From positions 248,001 through 312,000 of the forward strand of contig NC_009523.1 of NCBI RefSeq assembly GCF_000016665.1: 64,000 nucleotides of DNA. Direction: 5' to 3'. The stretch comes from Roseiflexus sp. RS-1 (GTDB taxonomy: Bacteria > Chloroflexota > Chloroflexia > Chloroflexales > Roseiflexaceae). Positions 55,601-62,275 of this stretch are shown one piece after another. The notes beneath the pieces were generated by a model, which saw only the letters and a list, made by a program, of their open reading frames with translations, was not told the DNA's origin and searched no databases. The position numbers and the translations under genes were made by a program. How positions within the stretch are numbered: position 1 is the stretch's first letter; every line of letters begins with the position of its first letter.

Positions 55601-56039
55601 GGCGCAGTTTCAATTCCTTAATGATCAGCCCGGCCATAATCGTCTTGCCGGCGCCCGGATCGTCGGCGATCAGGAACCGAATACGCGGCAGTTTGAGCGC
55701 ATGCCCGTAGACGGCTTCGATCTGATGCGGCAGCGGGTCTACCTTGGAGGTGTGCATCGCCAGCAGCGGGTCATAGAGCGATGCCAGGCGATAGCGACAG
55801 GCTTCAATTGCCAGGAAAAAGTGACGGGGATCGGCGCCGAAATGGGATGCACCCCGTTCCGATGCAATGGCGCGCAGTTCGGCGCGGCTCAGCCACTGGT
55901 CGATATGCTGGCGCGAGCGCACCGTTGCGCCGACGATGCGCACATAGTCGCCCATATCTTCGACCATATCGACCTGGATCGGCTCGGGCCAGAGCGGACC
56001 TCGAAGAATGCTGCCGGGGGTGATGGACGACGAATCCAT
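52689..56039 (-). CDS. SNF2-type helicase with C-terminal DUF3883 domain
   Basis: 1116 residues. Walker A DDPGAGKTIMAG (Lys132), DEAH box IIVDEAHK (226-229), LLFLTATPHRGD, and helicase C-domain motifs ATEAAGEGINLQF and QRMGRIHRYGQ place it in the SNF2/Rad54-like group. Long helical linkers follow. The last ~120 residues contain NLGFDIRSRAADGQQRYIEVKG, the DUF3883 pattern, which resembles a PD-(D/E)XK core (D...ExK). ATP-driven movement on DNA coupled to cleavage or recognition is the likely role. The start has AGGAGACGCGCATG. First gene of the four-gene minus-strand operon. Confidence 0.93.
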   Translation of the reverse strand: MDSSSITPGSILRGPLWPEPIQVDMVEDMGDYVRIVGATVRSRQHIDQWLSRAELRAIASERGASHFGADPRHFFLAIEACRYRLASLYDPLLAMHTSKVDPLPHQIEAVYGHALKLPRIRFLIADDPGAGKTIMAGLIIKELKLRHLATRILIVAPGHLKDQWRRELKDRFEEDFVVVDRATLGAFYGQNVWARESQVITSIDFAKQEEVLTGLAAVQYDLIIVDEAHKMAAYRYGDNLSKTDRYRLGERLSEICTHLLFLTATPHRGDPENFRLFLDLLEPGFFATSDMLAESIRQHDNPLFIRRVKEDLKDFDGKPLFLPRHVATIEFNLGVESEDEKRLYNDLSRYVNAQYNKALTSEKRRNVAFALVILQRRLASSTYALLRSLERRKRRLEELLQGAPQRQRTADESYDVEELDDLSEEERWRREETWETLSVAENRRELEQEVASLDALIAQARAIVNAAPPVEAKLRHLRAALEQLNQNHPGEKILIFTESRDTLEHLEKNVRLWGYSVCTIHGGMDLASRIQAEKTFKNEAQIMVATEAAGEGINLQFCHLMINYDIPWNPNRLEQRMGRIHRYGQTREVFVFNLVATDTREGRVWQAVFRKLEEIRQALGSDKVFDVLGDLIHGKDLGQLLLEAAAGARNIDDILREIDIRVDPAYLDRIRDQLGESLATRFIDYTRIREMAEKAREQRLIPEYTEAFFRQVIETLQGKLREIGGKSGPFLALESVPAPLRQIADEDAFKKRFGALSRRYPRITFDKTVAMRDAQAELVTFGHPLFEAAMAWVERSLHAALHEGARFTDPDGGMDGTLLFYEGEIRDGKGEIAGRRLFVLFADRQRGTIQPVNPTLLWDLQHGGPPDGAFPSLEALQRDARGVLFRELEAYRAALLEERKRQATIKEKYGLTSLEELIIRLDGDLIRLYERRDRGESVDLAIRNKEDQKRRYEQALDALRNALERERNLTLSTPRFLGAARVVPAPVAAEMFSDPDIERVAMQVALEYERSQGRVPEDVSRDNLGFDIRSRAADGQQRYIEVKGRADAGAVALTRNEWFKAQRFGDEYFLYVVFDAATPQPTLHCIQNPAARLKPEERMDVRYLVSADDIRAHALE

Positions 56040-56078
56040 GCGCGTCTCCTGTGGGTTGCAGGATTGCAGATGATACGT

Positions 56079-56084
56079 ATTATA
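56079..56084 (-). promoter_or_regulatory. -10 box for the helicase operon
   Basis: TATAAT on the minus strand (CCCTATAATACG), about 40 bp before the helicase start; no good -35 is seen. Confidence 0.45.
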
Positions 56085-56185
56085 GGGTATTCACCCCGGT
56101 TGGGGAAGGGAGGGCGGGGTGATGGGGTCAATCTCCATTAGCCCTACGCATATGGGGGCGCAGCGCCCCTCAGGGTCTTTGAAGA

Positions 56186-56551
56186 TATAGCAGTTCTCAG
56201 ATACGTTGAATCCTTGACTGGATTTCTGGAACGTTCCACCTTCGCCTCAGGCGGGCTGATGGAGATTGAGAAATAAATCCGGTATACGCCCTTGCCGTGG
56301 GGCTAAAGCCCTCGGCTATGGAATGCAAAGCCCGCCTGCGCGGGCTATGATGGATTATTTACTCAAAGACCATAAGCCCTATCTGAGGTCGGGCAAACCC
56401 TGCGGGCTGGATCAACCTGGCGACCCCTCGGCATAAAGAGGGGTGATTGGACGCGTCAGCCCCGCAGGGGCTTCCACGCGCTCAGGGAGGGCTTGAGCCC
56501 GCATGCGCTGCGGTCGTCCGAGGAGGTTCAAGCTCTATGAGAACTGCCATA
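56186..56551. repeat. Inverted-repeat element, TATAGCAG family, copy 3
   Basis: Left end TATAGCAGTTCTCAGATACG, right end (other strand) TATGGCAGTTCTCATAGAGC. It carries one GCCCGCCTGCGCGGGC unit. No gene is visible between the helicase operon and the IS element. Confidence 0.68.
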
Positions 56552-56929
56552 AATGCTCAATCTCCATCAGCCCCACGGCAAGTTCGGCATAGCGATTATA
56601 TTCTCAATCTCCGTCTGCCCCGCACGGTGACCGAAATAATGGTCTTTGAAGAAATAATCCGCCATAGCCCGCGCAGGCGGGCTTCGCCTTGCATAGCCGA
56701 GGGCTTCAGCCCCGCGGCTAGCGCGGTAGAGCGGAATATATTCTCAATCTCCATCAGCCCCACGGCTAGCGCGGTAGAGCGGATTAAATGCTCAATCTCC
56801 ATCAGCCCCACGGCTAGCGCAGTATAGCGAATTTAATTTTCAATCTCCATCAGCCCCACGGCAAGTTCGGCATAGCGGATTATATTCTCAATCTCCATCA
56901 GCCCCACGGCTAGCGCGGTAGAGCGGATT
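56552..56929. repeat. Tandem 48-bp repeat (CTCAATCTCCATCAGCCCCA)
   Basis: Five or more units, the last four starting near 56743, 56791, 56840 and 56888, containing CGGCTAGCGCGGTAGAGCGG. An inverted copy of the GCCCGCCTGCGCGGGC unit lies at about 56660-56700. Same unit as in the element at 14155-14653, opposite strand. Confidence 0.88.
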
Positions 56930-56958
56930 TATAGCAGTTCTCAGAGCGTGATCAAAAA

Positions 56959-57396
56959 CTAACACCTCGGATAAAGCCTATTCAGGAGCATTGCAATAGA
57001 ACCGAGATAAAGAAAGGCTTCGCTTGATTCTGGGTTGCGGTTGTTGCGGCGAATAATTATTCGCCGCAACAACCGATTGCGTCCCGCCCACGCAATCGAG
57101 CGTTCTACCACCCATCGCTTCGGGATGACCGCACATCCCTTTTGTCCAGGCGGTTTTTCGATGACATTCAGGCGTATCGTCGTGTTCTGTTGCAGCCATT
57201 CATTTAACCCTTGTTTGTATCCTTCATCCACCCGAATTTCTTGCATCCGAGGAAACGATTGATGATGCGCGGCCAAAAGCCACTCCGCGCCTTCGGTATC
57301 AGAAATGTCTGCCGGATGGACGAGCACGCGCAGCAAGAACCCATTTGTATCAACCCAGAATTGCCGTTTGCGCCCGTTGACCTTTTTTTCCCCCAT
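56959..57396 (-). CDS. IS5-family transposase, C-terminal frame
   Basis: 145 residues counted from an internal ATG, containing the second catalytic Asp region (GRKRQFWVDTNGFLLRVLVHPADISD), EIRVDEGYKQGL and the Glu-containing end VVERSIAWAGRNRLLRR. It is read as the continuation of the upstream frame after a shift at an A7 run in GGGGGAAAAAAAGG (about 57388-57397). With one A fewer the two frames would join as GGKKVNGRKRQ. Confidence 0.85.
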   Translation of the reverse strand: MGEKKVNGRKRQFWVDTNGFLLRVLVHPADISDTEGAEWLLAAHHQSFPRMQEIRVDEGYKQGLNEWLQQNTTIRLNVIEKPPGQKGCAVIPKRWVVERSIAWAGRNRLLRRIIIRRNNRNPESSEAFLYLGSIAMLLNRLYPRC

Positions 57397-57784
57397 CGTC
57401 GCCGCGTTCTCCGCCTGCTTCGGTCGTTTTGACGGATTGGGAGTCCAGGACGCTGATGGACGGCTCCGGGTCGCGATTCAACGCTTGTCGCGCCAGTTTG
57501 CGCAAGGTATCATTGATTTTGATGAATGTTCCATCACGATTCCATTTGTCGAAATAGTACCGAACAGAGCTCATTGGCGGAAAATCTTTTGGACGCATGC
57601 GCCATTGACAGCCCGTGCGATGTTTGTACAGCAGGGCGTTGACGATCGCGCGGCGATCAATTTCGGTCGGACGCCCGCCGTTGGGCGACGGGGTGATGAC
57701 GAGTGGCGCGATGGCGGCCCATTGCGCATCGGTCAGATCGGTCGCATCCTTGGTTGGATAGGATCGACGTGCACGTCGTGGCAT
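57350..57784 (-). CDS. IS5-family transposase, N-terminal frame (DUF4096-like)
   Basis: 144 residues: DLTDAQWAAIAPLV, NGGRPTEIDRRAIVNALLY, GCQWRMRPKDFPP and the first catalytic Asp in SVLDSQSVKT. These are the IS5/IS427 N-terminal motifs. The frame runs past the A7 tract and ends shortly after; the rest of the DDE domain is in the other frame, reached by +1 frameshifting or transcriptional slippage. Confidence 0.87.
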   Translation of the reverse strand: MPRRARRSYPTKDATDLTDAQWAAIAPLVITPSPNGGRPTEIDRRAIVNALLYKHRTGCQWRMRPKDFPPMSSVRYYFDKWNRDGTFIKINDTLRKLARQALNRDPEPSISVLDSQSVKTTEAGGERGDDGGKKGQRAQTAILG

Positions 57785-58068
57785 ACGAGATTGCTCCTCA
57801 TCAGAACGGCATGGTCGCCATCATGATACCACAAATCCGGTTTTCTGATCGCCCTCTCACAAAGATTGGTCTTGTTAAGCAGAGTTGCACCTGCCATCGA
57901 AAGCAGACGCCGTGTGCGCCCTCCCTCCGCGTGCTCCGCGTCTCTGTGTGCATCAGACCGGCTCGCACGGAGGCGCGGAGGCGCAGAGATCGGGAGCGCA
58001 GCGGAAGCGGGCGCCTTGCGCAACGCGGCAGACCCGAACAGGGGTCAACGTATCTGAGAACTGCTGTA

Positions 58069-58777
58069 AATGCTCAATCTTCATATCGATAGGATTTGCT
58101 ATCATTGCCCCTTCGGAGTATGCCATGATGAAGGACAGGAGATCACCGCCATTTCGAGGTGTACTAGCATGCTAGCATCCTATCCTCACGTTAACTGTGC
58201 TCTTTCCCCCTTTCATTGTGGAGTAGTGTGGAGCGACCGGGATGAACGACGAGAAGCAACATTGTCTCCCTGTCGCCATTGCTGATCTGCGCTATCGAGC
58301 AGGCGACGATTGATCGCGGCATAGCGCTTTGCAGTCTGGTTGCATTAGCGTCGCGCCCGCTGTCCTCTTTGATCTGGCGGAACCACAGGCGCCGGTATAC
58401 GCCGCTGCTTCCTGTGTGCCGCACAGGGGTGCGCCGCTTCCAGTGGACCAGGGCATCCTTGAAAGGGTGGGTTTTTGGGAAGCCCCTGCGTGCCATCTCC
58501 CGTTTCAGCCATCAGGACGCCCAACCCCCTTCTCCCCTTGTGGTTCAAGGGCGGACAGAAAATATGTGCGATGCACATTTCCAGCAGCATCAGAACGCCA
58601 TGGCAGGCAGGTTTGGAACCCGCCCCTGCCAGTGCAGTGCGTAGGGGCGGACAGAATAGCAGATTGCGCATTGCAATGGCAGAAAACGTATCTTTGCTCA
58701 AACGTTCTGTCCGCCCTTAAACCCCTTGTGGGAGAAGGGGGTTGGGGGATGAGGGGCAAAGACGCACCGCAGAGAAA
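58069..58777. other. Intergenic region, no supported gene
   Basis: Several frames are open but none has a ribosome site, known motif or consistent codon use. It holds a CTAGCATGCTAG palindrome near 58163 and, at about 58715-58760, an inverse copy of the CCCCTTCTCCCACAAGGGG dispersed repeat found at 40.6 kb. A degraded gene cannot be excluded. Confidence 0.5.
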
Positions 58778-61700
58778 CTACCGCAGGGGTGCGTCGGTTG
58801 GCGCCGATGGCGCAACATTCGGCAGGCTGAAGCGCATAATCCGCACGTTCCCGCGGTCCACAACCAGCACCGAGCCATCTGACGCGAATGCCACGCCGCA
58901 CGGTAGATTGACCGAAGCGGCATCGCTGCCGGTTCCACCCCAGGAGATCAACCCCGCGCCGCTGTCATCGGTCAGCAGCAGGGTGTTGCGCGCCGGCACG
59001 CTGACCAGCACCCGCCCGCCCTGCGCTGCGATGAACGGATCATCGTAGGTTTGCGGTTGCCAGCCGGGCACCCGCCAGATGGCGTAGGGCAGCGGGCTGA
59101 CCTGCCCGTTGTCGGCGCGCGCAAATGCCTGCACCCGACTGTTCCAGGTGTCGGCGACGAATACGGTGCCGTTCTCATCGACGGCGACGCCGGTCGGTTC
59201 GTTGAACTGCCCCGATGCGCTGCCGTCGTACCCCCACTGATAGCGGTAGTTGCCGTCGGTGTCGGTGACCACGATCCGTTTGTTGCCGGTATCGGCGATA
59301 TACACGTTCCCGTCGGCGTCGACGGCCACGCCGCGCGGACCGAACAGGTCGAGCGGTCGGGCAAGGTTCGCGTCCTGCGTGCCGCCGGTTGGCGAAGCGC
59401 GGCGTCCATCGCCGAAATCGTCACGCCCGACTCCCCAGCTGGCGAGGAAGGTTCCCTGCGGGTCGAGTTTGACGATGCGCGCATTCCAGGTATCGGCGAC
59501 ATAGATGTTCCCCTGAGCGTCAACGGCGACGCCGCGCGGTTCGTAGAATTGACCGTCGCCGCTGCCGAAACTGCCGATGGTGCGGATCGGCGTGCCGGAT
59601 GGATCGAACACGATCAGGCGATGGTTGGCGCTGTCCGAAACGATGATATTCCCCTGCGGGTCGATAGCAATGCCGCGTGGTTGCACCAGTTGCCCCGGCG
59701 CGTTCCCAAACTCGCCGAAAATATCGGTCGCCACCAGTCTGATGATGCTGCCGGTGGCAGCTACAGCCGGCGCATCGCCGACGCGCGCCAGGTCGCGGCG
59801 CACCCACACCGACATCTCGCGCCCGTCGAGACGCAGCGGTTGCGGCAGGTCGCGGTACAGCAGGTAGCGCCTGGTGTTCTCCCAGTGCGAACTGTCGAAC
59901 ATCCAGAGCAGCGGCGCCCATACCGGCGGCACATCCTGCGGTTGCAGCGTCGGGCATGCTTTGCTCACATCCCCCAGGCTGCCCGGATAGGCGAAGTAGA
60001 ACCGCTTATAGCCGGGACTCTGCGGATCGCACTTGTTTCCTTCCGGGAACCACCAGTTCAGTTTGGTGTCGTACAGACGCACATAGTCGTTTTCCAGCGC
60101 CTGTCGCGCTGTTTCGTTCAGGCTGACCCGCGACACCATCACCACCGGCGCTGGAATGCGTTCCCCCGCGCCCTGCGGCGGATCGACCAGGAATGTTTCG
60201 GGGGTTGCAGCGCGGAAGGCGTCCGAATTGCGCAGTTCGATCCGCTTGAAATCGCGCAGATACCACTGGTAGGGCCAGGCAAGACTCCCTTCCCCGTCCT
60301 GCGCAGGGTCGCCGGTATCCATAATGATCGGCATCGAGAGTCCGCCGGTCGGGTCGTTCACGCTCCTGGCATTGCGCGTCTGACTGATCGCCAGGTCGCG
60401 GATCTGCGCGACGATCAACGGGATGTCGGGTGTGCTCTGGGTATAGATCAGCGGTTCGACCGGCGTATCGGGGTGGTCGTACACCACCAGCCATGTGGCG
60501 CGCAGGGTATAGGCGCCCATGAGCGCCGCAACGGTGAGCGCCCCCAGCGCCAGGGTTGCGCGCGCGCCGATCCGCTGCGCAACCACGACGATCAGGTAGA
60601 TCAATCCGCCGATCAGTCCAAGCAGCAGGATGCCCTGCAACAGGTTCGCCTGCCCTTGCTGACCGGCGCTCATCTGACCGAAACGCCAGAACGCCACTGC
60701 AATCGCAGTAACGATCAGGAATACAGCTGCTGGCACGAGCCAGGCGCGGCGGTCGAGTTCTCGCCAGTTCAGGCTCGCGCCCAGTCGCGCCAGCGCCCAT
60801 GCCAGGAGCAGATTGGCGGGCAACGCAATGTGCGAGTTGAGCCAGGGCATCTTCTCGCCCGCCCACGAGAATGCCACAAATGAGCAGAGGAACCAGAATG
60901 CCAGAAACAGTGGAAACAGCGCCGTCGCCGGACGCCCGGCGAACGACGTGTGCATCTCCGGCGCCGATTCGACCGACGCACGCGGCGGCGTATCGGGCGT
61001 TTCGACGCCATCAGACGATGGTTCATCAACGGCCTGAGGGTGATGGCGCAGGCGCACGCCGCGGGTAAAGAGGTAGACCGTCGCTGCCAGCCCGCCGAAG
61101 AATGCCAGCGGCTCATAGAGCGACATGAGCATCAGATAGTAGTACCACGGTTGATCGCCGCGTGCATATTCCTGCTGCGAGCCGAGCCAGTACGCCAGTC
61201 CAGCGTACAGTCCGGCGAACACGCTCTGCATGTCGGCGAAGAATGTGCTGTAGAGCACGACAAAGATCGCTGCCAGCACGCCAAGCGCAATCCAAAGATG
61301 GGCGCGTTGCTCGCGCCACAGCGCGACGAGTCGCGGAACAAACAACGGCGTCTGGTCCCACACCCGCGACATGATCAACCCACCGCTGGCAACCGTGAAG
61401 AAGAGCAGCGAAATGCCATCCGCGCGCAGCGTCGGCGTCAGGCGCCCGTACCACAACCCGCTGATGATGCTCAGTTCGATCAGCACTGTGACGACGGCGA
61501 TTGTACCGAGGGCAATCGTCATGGTGCGGCGCGGCAGCAGTTCGTACAGCACGCGGATGATGAGGAACCAGCCGAAGATGAACCCCAGAATGTAGTAGAG
61601 TTCGTGGGTGGCCAGCGCCAGCGCGATGCCGACTGCCAGCAGGTACAGGTACCGCGGTTGCGCCGTATCGATATAGCGGAAGAAGCCGATCACGATCCAG

Positions 61701-62218
61701 AGCGTCCACAGCACCATCAACCCATCGTGGCGCGCAAAGCGGGTGTAGTACAGCAGCGTCGGCGTGAACGCCAGCAACACGCCCGCCAGCAACGCGCCGC
61801 GCGCGCCCAGGTAGGGACGCAACATCCAGGCGGAAGCGACCATCGCGATCCCGGCGAGCGCCTGCGGCAACCGCGCCTGAAGGTCGCCATCGCCGAACAG
61901 AAAATAGGAGAAAAGGGTCAGCACATAGAGCGACGGTCCGTGATACACCGGATCGTAGCAGTAGGTCGCCGACACACGCCCGCCCCAGCAGACGAAGCCG
62001 CCAGCGCCGGTGTAGAACTTCCAGCTCATCCAGGCGTGGATCGACTCGTCATGGTGGAGCGCCATACGTCCAAGCCCGTACAGGTGCGCAATGATGCTCG
62101 CCACAATGAGCAGTGCGAACAGCAGCACATCAACCGAAAGCCATGCCAGGCTCAACGGGCGATCCAGCCCGCCGGGAGCAGCTGCGACGCTGCGCGGATC
62201 TCGTGAAAGAATCGCCAT
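58778..62218 (-). CDS. Agl23-type membrane protein with C-terminal NHL propeller
   Basis: 1146 residues. About ten to twelve membrane helices cover residues 15-620, with the family-typical first loop LHHDESIHAWMSWKFYTGAG and YDPVYHGPSLY; the Asp-Glu resembles the catalytic acidic motif of GT39/GT-C glycosyltransferases. Residues ~830-1140 form five or six NHL repeats (for example EPRGVAVDAQGNIYVADTWN) expected to fold as an extracytoplasmic beta-propeller. A role in exporting or glycosylating surface polymers is the usual inference for Agl23-like proteins. The ATG at 62218 follows GAGGCG. The stop overlaps a dispersed repeat. Confidence 0.88.
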   Translation of the reverse strand: MAILSRDPRSVAAAPGGLDRPLSLAWLSVDVLLFALLIVASIIAHLYGLGRMALHHDESIHAWMSWKFYTGAGGFVCWGGRVSATYCYDPVYHGPSLYVLTLFSYFLFGDGDLQARLPQALAGIAMVASAWMLRPYLGARGALLAGVLLAFTPTLLYYTRFARHDGLMVLWTLWIVIGFFRYIDTAQPRYLYLLAVGIALALATHELYYILGFIFGWFLIIRVLYELLPRRTMTIALGTIAVVTVLIELSIISGLWYGRLTPTLRADGISLLFFTVASGGLIMSRVWDQTPLFVPRLVALWREQRAHLWIALGVLAAIFVVLYSTFFADMQSVFAGLYAGLAYWLGSQQEYARGDQPWYYYLMLMSLYEPLAFFGGLAATVYLFTRGVRLRHHPQAVDEPSSDGVETPDTPPRASVESAPEMHTSFAGRPATALFPLFLAFWFLCSFVAFSWAGEKMPWLNSHIALPANLLLAWALARLGASLNWRELDRRAWLVPAAVFLIVTAIAVAFWRFGQMSAGQQGQANLLQGILLLGLIGGLIYLIVVVAQRIGARATLALGALTVAALMGAYTLRATWLVVYDHPDTPVEPLIYTQSTPDIPLIVAQIRDLAISQTRNARSVNDPTGGLSMPIIMDTGDPAQDGEGSLAWPYQWYLRDFKRIELRNSDAFRAATPETFLVDPPQGAGERIPAPVVMVSRVSLNETARQALENDYVRLYDTKLNWWFPEGNKCDPQSPGYKRFYFAYPGSLGDVSKACPTLQPQDVPPVWAPLLWMFDSSHWENTRRYLLYRDLPQPLRLDGREMSVWVRRDLARVGDAPAVAATGSIIRLVATDIFGEFGNAPGQLVQPRGIAIDPQGNIIVSDSANHRLIVFDPSGTPIRTIGSFGSGDGQFYEPRGVAVDAQGNIYVADTWNARIVKLDPQGTFLASWGVGRDDFGDGRRASPTGGTQDANLARPLDLFGPRGVAVDADGNVYIADTGNKRIVVTDTDGNYRYQWGYDGSASGQFNEPTGVAVDENGTVFVADTWNSRVQAFARADNGQVSPLPYAIWRVPGWQPQTYDDPFIAAQGGRVLVSVPARNTLLLTDDSGAGLISWGGTGSDAASVNLPCGVAFASDGSVLVVDRGNVRIMRFSLPNVAPSAPTDAPLR

Positions 62219-62275
62219 TGTTTCGCCTCGATACTGTTGAAACCCAAACGACGCCACCGCGCGATTGCGGACGTC

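Larger units (their letters stand above)
56944..57856 (-). mobile_element. IS5-family insertion sequence (IS427-like group), 913 bp
   Basis: Terminal inverted repeats GAGCGTGATCAAAAA (left) and, on the other strand, GAGGGCGATCAGAAA (right) match at 12 of 15. Both sides carry TCA (56941-56943 and 57857-57859), a TNA-type 3-bp target duplication. Two overlapping frames encode the DDE transposase. The tnpB stop codon directly follows the left inverted repeat. Confidence 0.88.
56930..58068. repeat. Inverted-repeat element, TATAGCAG family, copy 4, split by an IS
   Basis: Left end TATAGCAGTTCTCA at 56930-56943, right end (other strand) TACAGCAGTTCTCAGATACG ending at 58068. Removing the 913-bp IS and one TCA leaves about 223 bp, close in size to other copies. 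The region after the IS has a CTCCGCGTCTCTGTG / CGGAGGCGCAGAG dyad. Confidence 0.65.

Noticed and set aside
45633-56039. Assigning the operon to BREX or DISARM
   Set aside because: No PglZ, BrxL, BrxA or BrxB (BREX) and no DrmB or PLD protein (DISARM); shared families alone do not justify the name.
58279-58777. Protein gene between the IS and the Agl23 genes
   Set aside because: Open frames on both strands overlap repeats, lack ribosome sites and show no motif.
59051-60883. 610-residue plus-strand open frame
   Set aside because: Antisense shadow of the Agl23-NHL gene caused by GC-rich codon use.
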